From the NCBI RefSeq assembly GCF_003473485.1, contig NC_053048.1, forward strand, positions 30,872,755 through 30,936,754: a DNA stretch of 64,000 nt, written 5' to 3'. The position numbers and the translations under genes are program-made. The notes beneath the pieces are model-generated. The model did no database searches. It worked only from the letters and a program-made list of their open reading frames with translations, and was not told where the DNA came from. This document shows, piece by piece, positions 11,255-23,900 of this stretch; position 1 is the first letter of the stretch, and every line of letters starts with the position of its first letter. The stretch comes from Medicago truncatula (Eukaryota > Streptophyta > Magnoliopsida > Fabales > Fabaceae).

Positions 11255-14200
11255 ATGACCATGGGGAATTCAGATAACCCTAAATTCGACTGCGTGCCTA
11301 TCTTGGCTAACAAGTTATTTAGCTGTAAACAAACTAGAATTTAGTTATAGATTTTTTTATTTGATGAGGAATTTAATTATGGGGTAATAGTCATTTTGAT
11401 CCGTAAATGTGCAACGAGCAGGCACAATAGTCCATCAATGTATTGAAATTCTAAAAAAGTTCTTGATTGTGCACCTCGTTAGTCAAAATAGTCCCTCCAT
11501 ACTGACATTATCTCGTTATTATCTGACGATTTTTAGATATGTCTATAGACTAATATTTTTTATTTTTTTTTACAGGAAATAAGCTTCATCCATTGAAATT
11601 CTAAAATTGCGACAATACAACCAAAATGGTCGTAGGTCTGGACATTCCCCATTCAGGCATTCATAGATTAGGACTTATCAAGTATATATTAAACTTTCAG
11701 AAGGCATTCAAGCTTGCTCAAAAAGAAAGAAAGAAGGCATTCAGGCTGTAGCAAAACAAAATCAAAATCCTAACAACCAAGCTAAATTCTTACTCATATG
11801 ACCATAAGTCAATAATAAATAGAGATTCACTATACTACCAGGCCAACCCAAGTGGGTTAACTTCGAAAAAAAATATTTCAGGTGTTTGCTCAAACCGACT
11901 ATTTATGATCTCTAGAATGACCAATTCTGCCTCGTATCGACAAGACATTTCCAAGGTTGAAAGGACGTTGAATTTAGTGATAGCCTCCATAAAACTCTAA
12001 CTCGAAATAGGAGTACCTTTGAAACTATTCCTTCGCAAGCATTATAGCCAATTAAGTAGTACTAAAAACAGAAAAAAGAAACAGAATAATGAAACAAATA
12101 AAACAACCACGAAGACGTTAAATCTCAAACCCGGTGAGATGGAGTAGCCCATGGTGGCATTCGAGTGGGCTGCTTATACAACTTTTCAATTGAGATAACA
12201 ACCCTAACAACGAGATACGTAGGAGGTGGTGAATTGTCCTTCTGAGGAACACTTCAATGAGTCGTGAAGGAATTGATTTCACCGTCAGAGCACAATGAGG
12301 GGAAGCATAAACAGGTGGTCACATAGCAGTTCAGGGGGAAGCAACGGAGCTGTAAACGGGTTGGGGTGAAGGTGATTGAAATTTTATTTAAAAAATAAAT
12401 CAGTCCCTCCCAGATCCATGTTTTCTCCCCCTTTTCTTCACAAATCTCTAACTTCTCCGCCTAAGCTTGGTTTTTGTGATTGAAACCAGAACACGACTAT
12501 GATTAACCTCCATGTGTGACGAACCATTGTTACGTTTTTAAAAAGTATTGAAAAAGTTTGTTGTAAGAATCTTAGTGGTGTGAAATGTGATTATAATACA
12601 TGTGGATAGTTTTAAATAAAGTACAAAATATTGTTGTGGTAGCGTCTGCAACGGCAACACACCGCAAGTGTGATCATAATCATCCCTACAGTTGCACCGT
12701 GGCTGCTGTGTTTACGCTATAGTTTATATGTAAGGTTGGCAATGAACCGAACACACTCGAACATATTTCGGAACTTGATTCGATAATTAACTCGTTGAAT
12801 TTGGTTCATGAACCAAATGATCATTGATATATTTGTAAAAGAAATTTAATTTATATTATATAATAGAGCAATGCTAGGAGCAGTTGCTCTAACAGTCGCG
12901 GTCTGTCACTCTCCCTTGCATAGGTGACACGTCATTTACTTTTCAATCTCTTGAACCGGTTACCGGCTGAAAAAGTAATGAATTTTCTAACGTTTTATTT
13001 TTTAATTATGATATTCTCAAAACTGTGTTGCACACAGATCCAAAAACACCTTTAATCCAATCTCTTCGATCTCCATGGTTGCAGCAGAAGGAATAACTGG
13101 AGAAGAAGATCCATAACAACATGAGAAGAAGCTCATCTTAGCGATTATTTTTTTTCAAATAAAAAAACTCTTTTGTATGCTGAACCCATTGAATTTCTCA
13201 CATCTAATTCTGGGTAACAGAGAGATAGGGAATACAACCATTTAAAATAAATAAATAAAATACTTGAGTTTCACATTTTTGGTATTTGGAGTGTTAATAA
13301 TTTTTTATTATGTTTTTGAATTTACTGGATGCAAAGCAAGGTTATTGGCACGAGAATATGAACTTTTGCGAGATAGACAATTTATTTGAAAAATTTGGCC
13401 TGGCCTCTTGTGAAATTTGGGGAAAGATTTATTTTTTGGTTGACATGTAGTTGAAGGTTAGTTCCCTGGTTGTTGTGGTTATGTGAAGGTGATGCCGGTT
13501 CAGATTCCTACTGAGGTTGCAGGAACTACGGAGTACTTGTGAGCAGTAGCGAAAAGCCGTAGTTACGTTTATCAGAACTTGGAGTTTTTTTTTCTTGTAC
13601 ATAAAAAAAAAAAAAAAAAAAAGAGCTAAACTTGGGGACTCGGTATACAAGTAACTGCCTTTAAAAGAATTGTGACATGGTCCAATATGCAAGCGAGTGC
13701 CTAACCGAGAGTGTCAAAGTGACTGACGGTAGCATCCCTCTATATAATAATAGTGAAAGAAATGAAATGAAGTTTTAATGGAGTCTTTCACATTTGACAG
13801 AAGAGAGTGGGTACTCGTGCTCATGGATGTTGCGAGGCTATTGCAAAAGGGAGTTCATTGATAGTTTACTCATATAAAGCTTTTCAACTAGTGCAAAATG
13901 CCATTGAAATGCTGAAGCTGGAGATATAGTGGAGGCTTATGTTACTTGGCTTGTGATGAGAAGAACCTAAAGAAGTTATATAGTGAAAGTTTCTCAACTA
14001 TTGCAAAATTTTGAATCCTAAAAAGTTTGAGGTTATATTGTCAAGTGGGTTACAACTGAACCTAACGAGCCGAATTGAGTTGTTCTTTAATTTTAAATGA
14101 GTCGAACACGAGTTAAAAAAGAGGTTCATGTTAAACTCGAGTCAAGTCAAATTCAGACGAGTTCGATTCTACTCAGCTCAATTCCAACCCTATTTATATG

Positions 14201-14539
14201 TCCTGGTTTTTCATTTTGGTTTCAATTAATTTTTGTTGTTGTGATCCTGCATAAAAACATTGATATCGGTTTTGGTCCAAAATCAATATCACAATCATAA
14301 CTGACGTACCAATATCTATCTATATTTGTAAAAGAAAAAGATATAAATATTTTAAATGGTCTCAAATCAGAGCATATTGTTTATCTTATGAGTGAATACT
14401 TGATTCATCACAAAGCTGTTAGCATTTTATATGAAAACAACAGAATATAAAATAAAATATGACCATCCAATTTCCTTAAACATAACTACAGTCTACATAG
14501 TTCAAACACCAAAAAGATTGCATGGCTGTTTCCGTCACT
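11255..14539. other. Long gene-free stretch between B and C
   Basis: No gene is supported. At 11390-11520 lie phrases of the 'agtccctcc / aaaatagtc' repeat type. At 11570-11900 the text is LINE-3'-UTR-like but unassigned. A pure A run sits at 13601-13622. The sudden start of unrelated DNA at 11255 marks the break that removed the 5' half of locus B. I see no protein similarity I can name in 12,000-14,500. Confidence 0.4.
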
Positions 14540-14583
14540 TCATTTTTCTTTCTTTGGCTTCTTCAGGTTGTACAATGGGCTAT
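14540..14583 (-). other. Shortened alternative 3'-terminal exon of locus C
   Basis: The tail exon homologous to those of A and G is present, but the usual catggcag acceptor is lost. An internal CAG at 14586-14584 would give, in frame from exon 3, DSPLYNLKKPKKEK and stop. The KKPK motif is therefore kept, although the 5' part of the exon has decayed. Confidence 0.45.
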
Positions 14584-15362
14584 CTGTCAAAGGGGAATTA
14601 GTTGACAAATTTAGTAATGTGTACAAAATTTTTAACAAGAAAAAAAAGATCTTTCCTCACCCCTCTTGATACTCTCCTTTCCCTTACCACCTTTCATTAT
14701 TTCTTCCTTTTCTTCTCATGTTTTTCTATGTTCGTTTTTAATTACTCTATTTTCTCAACATGAACTGTCATTTTATACTCAACATTAGATCTTGGAGAAA
14801 TAAGTACTACTACTTATAACAACTTGGATGCTATATATTCATGCTGGAAGAAAGAATATTGATCATAATTGTTACATTCCAGAGTTCTTTGCAGGAAACA
14901 TAACAAAAAAATTGATCCAAGAGTCTAACTACTCACAAATGTCAAAGAATTAAACTTAAGTAGTTTAGTGGTTATGTGTGTGTTTGGTATGACGTCATAT
15001 CAAACGAAGTCAGGGCAGAATACCACATTATTGTGAAAGCTAAGAATTCCAGTTTCTCAGTTTTCACGTCCATGAAAGCTAAAAACGTGAGTTTGGCACT
15101 TCCACCACCAAACCAAACAGATGCTATGATAAATTAGTTTTTGAAGTTTAAACTCTGGACCTCCTATTAAAAACTCTTTAGATTCTCTTAATTCATTAAC
15201 CAGACTACCTACTTGGAGAATAGTGTTTCATGTGAAGTGATACAAGTACTACCAATCAAATTCTAGGCAATACAAAAAACGATTTCTATGAGCGTTAGTA
15301 TCATTTTTATGATAATTACAAATAATAATGTATCACGAAGTTTTGTTTGGTTGAATAGTGAA

Positions 15363-16917
15363 CTAACCTATGTACTGGTTGAGGCCGTTGGTCAAAGCAG
15401 ATGTTGAGGTCAGTGAAGATTTTAGTATGCTGAGACCCTACAACCATATATCCAATTAAATATTGTTAGCTTTTATGAGTCTGAAACAAAAAATATTAAA
15501 ATGAAAGAATGTGCTAATTGAAATGTTGCACCATCCGTTTACCTCCTTCACACCAATACTAACAACAATTTCCTCCACGTCATTAAGAGGGACCTTCATT
15601 CTTTCTAGATACGAAACAGCATCAATGGATGACATTGGAGTCACAACCAAGTCGTCTGTCACCATAATTGTTAATTGGGATCGACAAATGTCGCAAGTGT
15701 ACCATTAACTAACTTGGAAGTTAATTCACGTGTTCCAATTGGCAGTATCTGGTTCTTGAGTTTAAATCCTGGAAATATACGAGGATCAGCTAGCTCGTCT
15801 TTGAGTACCTTAGACCTTAAAAATTGATCTGAACTCAATTCAGTCATGCTTGTATATAAAACATCAATGCTGCTTATAGAAGATAATCCTTCTAGAATTT
15901 GCAATACTCCTCCTAAGGGGAACGTAAGAAAGCTGAAAAGAAAGTCTGCAAAATCTTCCTCTGATGTAGCAAACAAAATCTTTCTGTTTGATTTTCTTCT
16001 CAGTACTTTCACAACCATATGATTACCCTGGTCAGATGGTAAGTCCTTTCCAATCCTAATCTCAGACTGGAATGTTGAGTTTGGTTTAGCAAATTTCCCA
16101 TTTTTAAAGATAAAGTCTGTCATAGGAGTTTTGGAGAGCAAGGACAACTTGAGAAGATCAACTACCTACACAAATAAAAATTTATCTTATGAATTAAAAA
16201 AAAAAAAAATCATTTAAAAAAATCAACAGCTAAGATGACAATATGGAAACTGAGAAAACATACCTCATTCTTGGTGATATGTAGCGTTTTTTTCTCTACA
16301 TTTGCAAAGTCACTGAATCCTTGCTTCTTAAGCAAAAACAGACTTGTTTCGAGATCATCAGGCATCACACAAAAATCATCCCGAATTAAAAAAGTAGCAG
16401 TATCCTTAAAAAAGCCATTCACATCAGTAATCGGGACAACGTGAAAGAGAGATGGTGCATTCAAACGCTTTCCACAAATGCATTTCTGATTCCTAAAAGT
16501 AGTTACACGGGTCCCACTTATATCTCCCCTACAAAACTGCCAGTCCTCGCATGCAAAATACTGCACAGGTGTGTTGTCTATGTTCAGTTTCATATGCTGA
16601 ATTAAACTTTCCATGAAGTTTCTGGGCGTTAGTAGCATTTCTTTGCAGGTTTGATTAAATAGATATTGTTGATCAAGATCTGTCACACTTTGATACAGTG
16701 AATTAATGCTGCCAAATATCACTGCTTCAATATCTGACTCCTTTGCCACAAGTCTTGCAATAGTACCTAAAGGCAATGTTAAGAAGCTGAAAAGAGCATC
16801 AACAAAATCCTTCCCTGCTTCAGCATACACAACTTTGCTCTTTTGTTTGTCCACCAAAACTCTCAAGGTAACTTTGTCACCTTGTTCAAATGATTCAGTT
16901 GCAATGTCAGCTGCCAT
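15363..16917 (-). pseudogene. DUF674 pseudogene, locus C (34-bp deletion)
   Basis: Exon 1 (16917-16264, 218 codons, starting MAADIATESFEQGDKVTLRV) is fully open, with a GT donor. Exon 2 (16165-15543) is open through KILFATSEEDFADFLFSFLT up to FVDPN. It then loses about 34 bases relative to locus A, including the SGGY segment, which shifts the frame and gives an immediate TAA. The remaining VTDDLVVTPMSSIDAVSYLE part is intact in another frame. Exon 3 (15437-15363) is intact (GLSILKSSLTSTSALTNGL). An in-frame ATG 36 bases further upstream (16953) is open, but the family start at 16917 is preferred by alignment to A. The one lesion makes C a recent pseudogene, or a producer of an N-half-only protein. 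Confidence 0.9.
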
Positions 16918-18879
16918 AGTAAAGAAATTGCAGATTACCCTGAGAATAAGCAATTAGGATAGGAATACAACTTTTTCAACAAATAAAATGGATTCTTTCT
17001 TTCAACGTGTAGTTTATAGACAGTTTCAGAATGTGAAATGAAACTATTAATCACATCAGATAGTGCAAAAGTCTTGAAGTAGCAATTGGCCAGAAAAACG
17101 TTTGGCTATTGTCATGATGGTTCATTAAAAACTTGATCAAATTCCAACCATTTGTGGTTTTCCTTGAGATTGTAATTAACGATACATCTTCTTTGAACAC
17201 GGAAAACAAAAGTAGGCAGAATTGATTGCAACTGTATTTTAGAAAATATTCCCTCCGTTTCAAAACGAGTGTCGTTGTAGTCAGTTGCACACGGATTAAG
17301 AAATACATTAATTAAAAGAAAGATATTATTTTACCAAATTATACTAATCAACTGTATTGATTTGTTTTTCATTAAAGAAAAAATAATATTTTGGATGTAG
17401 TATATATAGTATTAATTGAAGGGTACAATTGAAAAGAAAAAATTATTATTGCATTGGAAACTGAAAGTGACGTTCAGTTTAAAACAACACTCATTTTAAA
17501 ACGGAGGGAGTAAAAAATTTAAAAAACAATTTTTTGAGGAAACGAAATATTATCAGTATTAAAATTTACTTTTGCAATTCAGTTTGGTTTGATTCGATTT
17601 TGCAAAGTGACCTATAATATGATCCGATCCTTGCCGTTTTTACAAAACAACATCCAATGCATCCAAAAAAATTGGATTTGTTTTATCGATTTGCAGTTTC
17701 ATTTTGGATTGGTTTGGATTTTAACACCCCTAATTTTGACCATTTCGGATGAATTAAAAAATGTAATAAATTTAATACAAAAAAGAGAAATTATAAGTAA
17801 TTTTACAAAACTATCCTTATTATTATAGATTCTTTTTTTTAATTATTAGAGAGAGAGGGAGAGAGAGATAAGTTGATCTTTTAACTTAACTATCGTTATT
17901 TCAAACCTTGGGCGTAACACATGGTCACACTTATATAAGCGAACATGATGGTAACTGTCTTTGCGATATGCGTCGTCATCTGTGGGAACCGTTATCGTGG
18001 GCTTTAACAATAGGATTGGTTCAATTGCGCTTCTGTGTGGTATGTCGCACAAAGCTTCTCGTGTGCATCCTCAACTCTAAGTAAAGTGGGTCTAAACCTA
18101 TTGGACCACTCTTTTTAGGCTTTATGCCAGTCTGAAACAATTATAAAGTGGTAAACCAAAACTACGACAATTTGCCCTAAAAAAGTCGAAATATTACAAA
18201 TTATAAAGATATCGTTAATGATTAAGGATAATGTTAATGAGTCTCGTATTATTTATATATCATTTTTTTGTTACAATGTTATTTATATATCATTGACAAA
18301 TATTTATAGTTTTAAATAAATTTATAAATAATAAATATGTATGATGTGCATGATATTTTTTTATGTTAAACTATAATTACTATATTATAATTAATCTTGT
18401 TATTAATTAGAAGATACATTAATTCACTAATTTTTTTTAGAATATACATTAAAAAATTTAATTTAACTAATTAGTAACATTGGAATAGTTGTTACTAAAT
18501 ATTAAAAATTGATGGACAAAAACATGTCAAAATATTACAAATTGACAAAGATGATATTAATTTGTACTTTTTTTTCTTTCTATGAATTGAAAAATGTGTG
18601 TATTTTTATATAAATAATAAATATGTATACTATGCAAGATTTTTATATTAAAGTATAATTACTCTTATTATTATAATTATTCAAAAAATGAATAAAATGA
18701 CCTCAATTTAACTAATTTACTAACATTGGAATAGTTGTTACTATAAATATTACAAAATGGTAGACTGAATATATATCAAAATATTAAAAAATGATAAAGA
18801 TGGCTTTAATGTGTAGACATTTTTTTTTAATCACAACACCATAATGGCTTGGCTTAGAACCCTCTTCTTTGATTTACTG
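16918..18879. other. Intergenic region between C and the copia relic
   Basis: No gene is supported. Contents are a SINE-like 3' fragment (17075-17165), a Stowaway-like MITE (17248-17512) and very AT-rich sequence at 18200-18800. In that part two stretches of about 150 bp resemble each other ('ttactaacattggaatagttgttact' appears near 18470 and again near 18720). Confidence 0.4.
17248..17512. mobile_element. Stowaway-like MITE
   Basis: Terminal inverted repeats ccctccgtttcaaaacgag (left) and ctcattttaaaacggagggag (right, read on +) bracket about 265 bp. A TA dinucleotide follows the right end, as for Tc1/mariner-type MITEs. Confidence 0.7.
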
Positions 18880-19985
18880 TTAATCAATACCAATGCAATG
18901 AAATTCAAGATTCTTACGATGAAAGAGTTTGAGATGATAGACTTAGGTAATATATCCTACTTCATAGGAATATAATTCATAAAAACTTCAACATGAATAA
19001 TTCTGCATCATAAGAAATCATCGAAAGGTTCAATATGGTTGATTGTAGCATAGATACATAATTCGCATGGGTGGCCTGAGAACCGCGAACCGGTTCGCGT
19101 ACTGTTATGAAATAGTTCGTCAAAAATTCGCAAGGAATTCTCGAGAAACCACGTACCAAGCGAACCATGTTAGAGATAGTAGAAAAATATCTGAATTTTT
19201 GAACTAATTACTATTAAGCCTTGGGAAGTGATTCCTCTCTTTGGAGAAGTGGAAAACTACTCGTCCCACCAAGGAGAGGTGAAAAATCACTGGCCCCACC
19301 AATAAAGTCATGGGATGCTCTATTATGAGACGAACGCTGATGAAAAGAAAATCGATTCAATAATTTTCAAACAAATTGTCGGATCAGCAAGGTATCTATG
19401 CAATAACAAGCCTGACATAAGTTTTGTAGTTAGCTTAATTAGAACATGTATGTTTCTAGAAAATCTCACATGAACGTTGCAAGGAGGATGCTCAGGTATC
19501 TAAATAACACCATATGTTATTGTATCATGTTCATCGATCCTCAGACCAAGAAGAAGCATTCATCACATGCTTCTCAGACGTGGACTGGTGTGGCGACAAG
19601 GTTGATAAAAGAAGCACTGCAGGTTATTTGTTTAAATTGTATTGAGCTCTAATTTCTTGGTGCTCAAGGAAGCAACTAGTAGTACCATTATCCTCATGTG
19701 AAGAGGAATGCATATCTGGTTCTTATGCAGTTTTTCAAGCTATTTGGATCGGATTAGTTCTAAAGGAGTTGAAGATTCAAGTGAAGAATCCAATCACAAT
19801 GCAAATTGAAGATAGGTCTGCTATAAATATGGACAAAAGTCCTATTCTACATGGCAGAAGTAAGCACATTGAAGCTCAATCAGTTTTCACTTCTTAAGGG
19901 AGCAAGTAAACAATGGCAGGCTAGAAGTGAAACATTTTCTAAGTGAATCATAGATTGCAGACATACTAACTAAGGACTTGAAGAT
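18880..19985 (+). mobile_element. Ty1/copia pol relic (RT end and RNase H)
   Basis: The stretch at 18900-18970 reads like the copia RT phrase EFEMIDLGNISYFIGI. After about 400 bp of other sequence it resumes with SARYLCNNKPDISFVVSLI and, across many stops and frame changes, an RNase H order (KEATSS..., GRSKHIE...FHFLREQVN, ADILTKDL). The order and spacing match the C-terminal end of copia polyproteins. It is thoroughly decayed. Confidence 0.8.
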
Positions 19986-20029
19986 AGACATCAGTCAATT
20001 GATTGATGAATAGTAGTTAAATTGAACCA

Positions 20030-20315
20030 CAAAGCATTTCTTAGTTACATTACAGATAGTTTTTTTTTAACAAACTTAGTTACAAATAGTTAGTTAGAGA
20101 AGTTGGTGGTTAGTAACAAACAAGTTTGTTAGTATTAGTTAGTTTACCTGTGATCCAAGTAATTAGAAAATTCTATAAATACACCACATGTAATCACTCT
20201 CTATTCATTACCAATAGAATTACAATTCACTCATACTCTCTCCCTCTCAATTTCTCAATTCAATCCTTTCATTTTAGTTCCTTAGAGTGCAAGAAACACA
20301 TCTTATACTAACAAA
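20030..20315 (+). repeat. Probable copia 3' LTR remnant
   Basis: It directly follows the copia pol relic and has the usual 3' LTR look: a run of 'gttagttagt' units, then tctataaatacacc (TATA-like) at about 20172-20186 and a CT-rich transcribed leader. The exact borders are not fixed. Confidence 0.5.
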
Positions 20316-20874
20316 AAATAAAATATTGGAGGCACTTCTCTTAATACAAACACCTACTAATTAGAATTGGAGGATGAGGGATGGAAGTTTAATAGATCCA
20401 TGGTTACCCTTGGCTTCCGTCTCGTTCAGTAACAAGTGATTCAACTTCTGGTAGAACGGCATTTTACAAAAGTAAAGTAATTTAAATTGCATCGACTTTT
20501 TTCTGGTGTTAAATGTTAATCTATGGATCAATAATATATATATAGTCATCTCACATAAACAACAATAGTTATATAACTGAGGTGGAAAAATGTATGTGAG
20601 AAAAATACATGAATTTTTTTTAAAATTTTTTCGTTTTTTTCTGATGTAAAAAGAAAAATAAAACGACATACTTAAAAGACATGACAATAGAGAGACAAAC
20701 TCCCCTTGGTTTTTTCTCAAGAAGTAAACCATGACAGAATACAAAATAAACTATGATCATTAATTCAAATCACTTAATTAAAACCACATATTTCAAACAC
20801 CAAAATAGAAACATGCTTTTTCAAAACCATCCTCCGTAATCAGTTATCACTCACACCAAAGGTTATCTCGAGCT
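20316..20874. other. 3' flank of locus D
   Basis: No gene. The segment from about 20360 resembles 27768 onward near locus E (agaattgg..gga..gatggaagt), so it belongs to the duplicated D/E unit. Confidence 0.45.
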
Positions 20875-20945
20875 TCATTTTTCTATCTTTGGCTTCTTCA
20901 AGGGGCTAGCATTAGATGACAAATTAGCCTGAACAGATCTACTTC
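20875..20945 (-). other. Alternative 3'-terminal exon of locus D
   Basis: The acceptor cattttcag-like site (acatttcag) precedes 20945. It joins in frame to exon 3 (last base 21293) to give GSRSVQANLSSNASPLKKPK, IEK and stop. The intron would be 347 bases, one of the shortest of the set. Confidence 0.55.
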
Positions 20946-21287
20946 CTGAAATGTACATGTACATATAATAAAGGAGTAATTAGTACATATTCAAAATATT
21001 ATAATTCAGAATATTTTACAGGAAACATAAAAATTGACTATAATAAAGTCCAACAACTATCAAATATTATAATTCAATGCAGTTATCTAATGTTTTTATA
21101 AGCATAAATTGTGTAGCATACAGTATTTCTATAAATTTCTGTTAGCAATATTAGTCCTTTCTTTTTAACAAAAGTTCACGTGACATGTTCAAAAAGTGAT
21201 TTTAGATGAATTTTCTCGATGAACTTTAATATTTTTTTTTGTTATAATTATAATGTAGGATGAGGTTTTGTTTGGTCTAATACTGTA

Positions 21288-22826
21288 CTAACCTATGTAC
21301 TGGTTGAGACCGTTTGTCAAGGCAGATTTTGAGGTCAATGAAGCTCTAAGTATGCTGAGACCCTGCAACCACATGAAATCAAATATGGTGAGTTGTTATG
21401 AATCTAATATAAGAAATATTAAAATGAAAGACTAACACGCTCCCTTTTACCTCCTTCTGGCCAATATTAACGACCATTTCCTCCACGTCACTAAGGGGAA
21501 CCTTCATTCTTTCAAGATATGAAATACCATCAATGGATGACATTGGAGTCACAACCAATTCGTCTGTCACCATAAACGTTAATGGTGCTCTAGCATATCC
21601 TCCAGAAATAGGGGATTTAGGATCAACAAATTGATATGACATACTTTTTTCCTTATAATTGTTTTTAGGTATCGGTAATATCTGGTTCCTGAGTTCAGAT
21701 TGTATGGAAATCATTGGAATGGTTAGTCTGTCTTTCATAAGTTGTGACCTCAAACACTTGTCTGAACTCAATTCAGTCACACTCTTATATAAATTATCAA
21801 AGCAGCTTATAAAAGAGAATCCTTGGAGAATATGCAACACCGATCCCAAAGGAAAAGTGAGAAAACTAAAAACCAAATCAGCAAAATCATCATCTGCTTC
21901 AACAAACAAAATCTGTTTATTTGATTTTCTTCTCAGTACTCTCACAACCATTTCATCAGATTGTTCCTTTTCCTTACCAATATTAACCTCCATTCAGTTA
22001 TTTGGGACTAAATTTTCAACAGAGTGTTGCTTTTTAAATATAAATTCGGATAGTGGAGTTTTTGAAACCAAAGACAATTTGAGAAGATCAAGTACCTATT
22101 CAAACCACATATTGAAGAATTAGTGAGGCAAAAAACAATAAATAATAATAATAATGAACAAAAAATAAGTCATACAAACACAGAATAAGAAAACATACCT
22201 CTTTCTTGGTGATGTTGATATTAATGGTTTGTTTATCAATAGCATCAATGTCATTGACTCCAAGCTTCTGAAGGAGACTTAAACTTGTCGTAACAACATT
22301 TGGCATAACATATAGATCATCAGATACAATAAACGTCGACATTTCATTAATAAAACCAATTTCTTTACTCAAAATCAGGGTTTTTTTCTCGGTTCAACAG
22401 CTTTCCACAAATACATTTTTGATTCATATAGTAACTCAAACAAGACCTATTTTCAATTTTGCATGCCACATTCTCACAGAGGTAGAATGACTTCAAGGGC
22501 TCAGTATTGTCAATGTTCAGTTTCATATTCCTGCAATAAGCGCCCGATCGGTTTATAGGATTAAGTAGCATCTCCTTGCAGATTTGTGAGTGTAGATATT
22601 GTTGATCAAGAACTGACACACTTTGATAGAGTGAACTTATGCTGCCAAATCTCACTGCTTCAATATTTGACTCTTTATCCACGATTCCTGCGATAGTACC
22701 TAAGGGTAATGTTAAGAAACTCAAAAGAACATCAACAAAATCCTTATCTGCCTCAGTAAACAGAACTTTGTTTTTCTCCTTGTCCACCAAAACTCTTAGG
22801 GTTACTTTGTCAACTTGTCCAGTCAT
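21288..22826 (-). pseudogene. DUF674 pseudogene, locus D (frameshift and stop)
   Basis: Exon 1 spans 22826-22199 (start MTGQVDKVTLRVLVDKEKN). After LLNRE an extra T (sense A) in a homopolymer at 22381-22387 shifts the frame, with TAA a few codons later. Locus E has one base fewer there. Exon 2 (22095-21451) has an in-frame TGA after NLVPNN (about 21996-21994) where locus B has CGA, a C-to-T change at a CpG. Exon 3 (21362-21288) is intact. Hallmark motifs (LFTEADKDFVDVLLSFLT, LFVEADDDFADLVFSFLT, VTDELVVTPMSSIDGISYLE) are otherwise kept, so decay is recent. Confidence 0.92.
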
Positions 22827-23189
22827 GGTAAGAATCTCAGAACACAGTCAGATAACCTGTAACAACAAAGTTAAAGGAATTTTCAGATAAACTTATAACT
22901 TGTTTAATTTCCCTTTCCCGATCAGGTAAAAAACCTGGAAAAAAAAAAAAAAAAAACTACAACGAGCAAAAAGAAAAACGACAAAGAGAAGAGAAGGTGG
23001 AACAAAAAAAGTTACAAGGTAATAATAGAAAGAGAATATGAAATAGCATCCGTAACTTTTTGTTGCCGCATATATTTAAATATGAAAAGACATGATAATA
23101 GAAAGATGAAAAAGAAAAACTTGATAAACCCGAACAATAAGGTGGAAGGAGCGACAAGGGGGAGAAGAGAGTAATAGATTTGCGTCCTT
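22827..23189. other. Upstream flank of locus D
   Basis: No gene. It includes an A run at 22938-22956 and purine-rich sequence (agaagagaaggtgg). The same sequence recurs upstream of locus E near 31350-31500, so the promoter region was duplicated together with the gene. Confidence 0.5.
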
Positions 23190-23900
23190 TAAGGCTTTGT
23201 TTGGGAGTGGGTTTTGGAGAGGAGGGAAAGGAAAGACTTATGGAGAGATAAATCCTTGTTTGGGAGTTTTATGAAAAAAGGGAAAAGTTTTGGGGGTTTT
23301 TAAAGGGATTCATTTGTCCAATTTTAAAGTTCCCACAAATTCGACTCAGCTACTCTAGTGCAAGCTCTGTCGTCTCCGGGTCATGTTGATTTGAAATTTT
23401 ATGCTATTGTTTCTAGTATTATCTAACTTCAAGGTGAAGTTTGTTAGGAGACAAGCGAACATGGTTGCTCATACTTTAGCTAGGGCGGCCTGTTCTTGGG
23501 CTAGTCACCGCATTTTTTATTCTTATCCTTCTTGTATTGAACATTGGTTGATTAATGATAATAGTTAATTTTGTTTTGGTAAAAAAAAAGGTACCCCAAA
23601 ATTGGGGGTTTTGGGGGTTAAACATACAAATTGATAATTGTTCCTTCATAATAATTCAAAATTCCAATTAAGGACAAAAATAATATACAAGATAAATTAC
23701 AAAGTATAACACACTATATTGATTTTAAGAGAAAAAGGGTAAAATAGTAAAATCATCACATAAGCTTTCTATCTCTTTTCCTTGTTTGGTTTCTTTAACT
23801 CACAAACAAAGGGAAGACTTTCCCTCCTTTCTCCCTTCCCTTCCTTTCCGATCCTAAGCATTTCCTTCCCCTCCCCTCAAAACTTGCAAACAAAGCCTTA
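23190..23900. mobile_element. TIR element containing a LINE fragment
   Basis: Ends are inverted repeats: taaggctttgtttg at 23190 and caaacaaagcctta at 23887-23900. Nearby subterminal G-rich (ggagaggaggg) and C-rich (cccctcccctc) stretches are also complementary. The element is about 710 bp and holds the 3' end of a non-LTR retrotransposon inside it. No clear target-site duplication is seen. Confidence 0.6.
23430..23590 (+). mobile_element. LINE 3' fragment (RNase H-like) with A tail
   Basis: The + strand reads KFVRRQANMVAHTLARAACS, then WASHRIFYSYPSCIEHWLIN and a stop, followed by 'ttttgttttggtaaaaaaaaa'. This is the usual C-terminal end and tail of plant L1-type LINEs. It has no upstream RT part, so it is a 5'-truncated insertion or a captured fragment. 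Confidence 0.75.

Noticed and set aside
18200..18800. AT-rich direct repeats as a satellite or matrix-attachment region
   Set aside because: Only two diverged copies and no defined unit; AT richness alone is common here.
19446..19652. 68-codon + frame as a gene
   Set aside because: Falls inside the decayed copia RNase H region.
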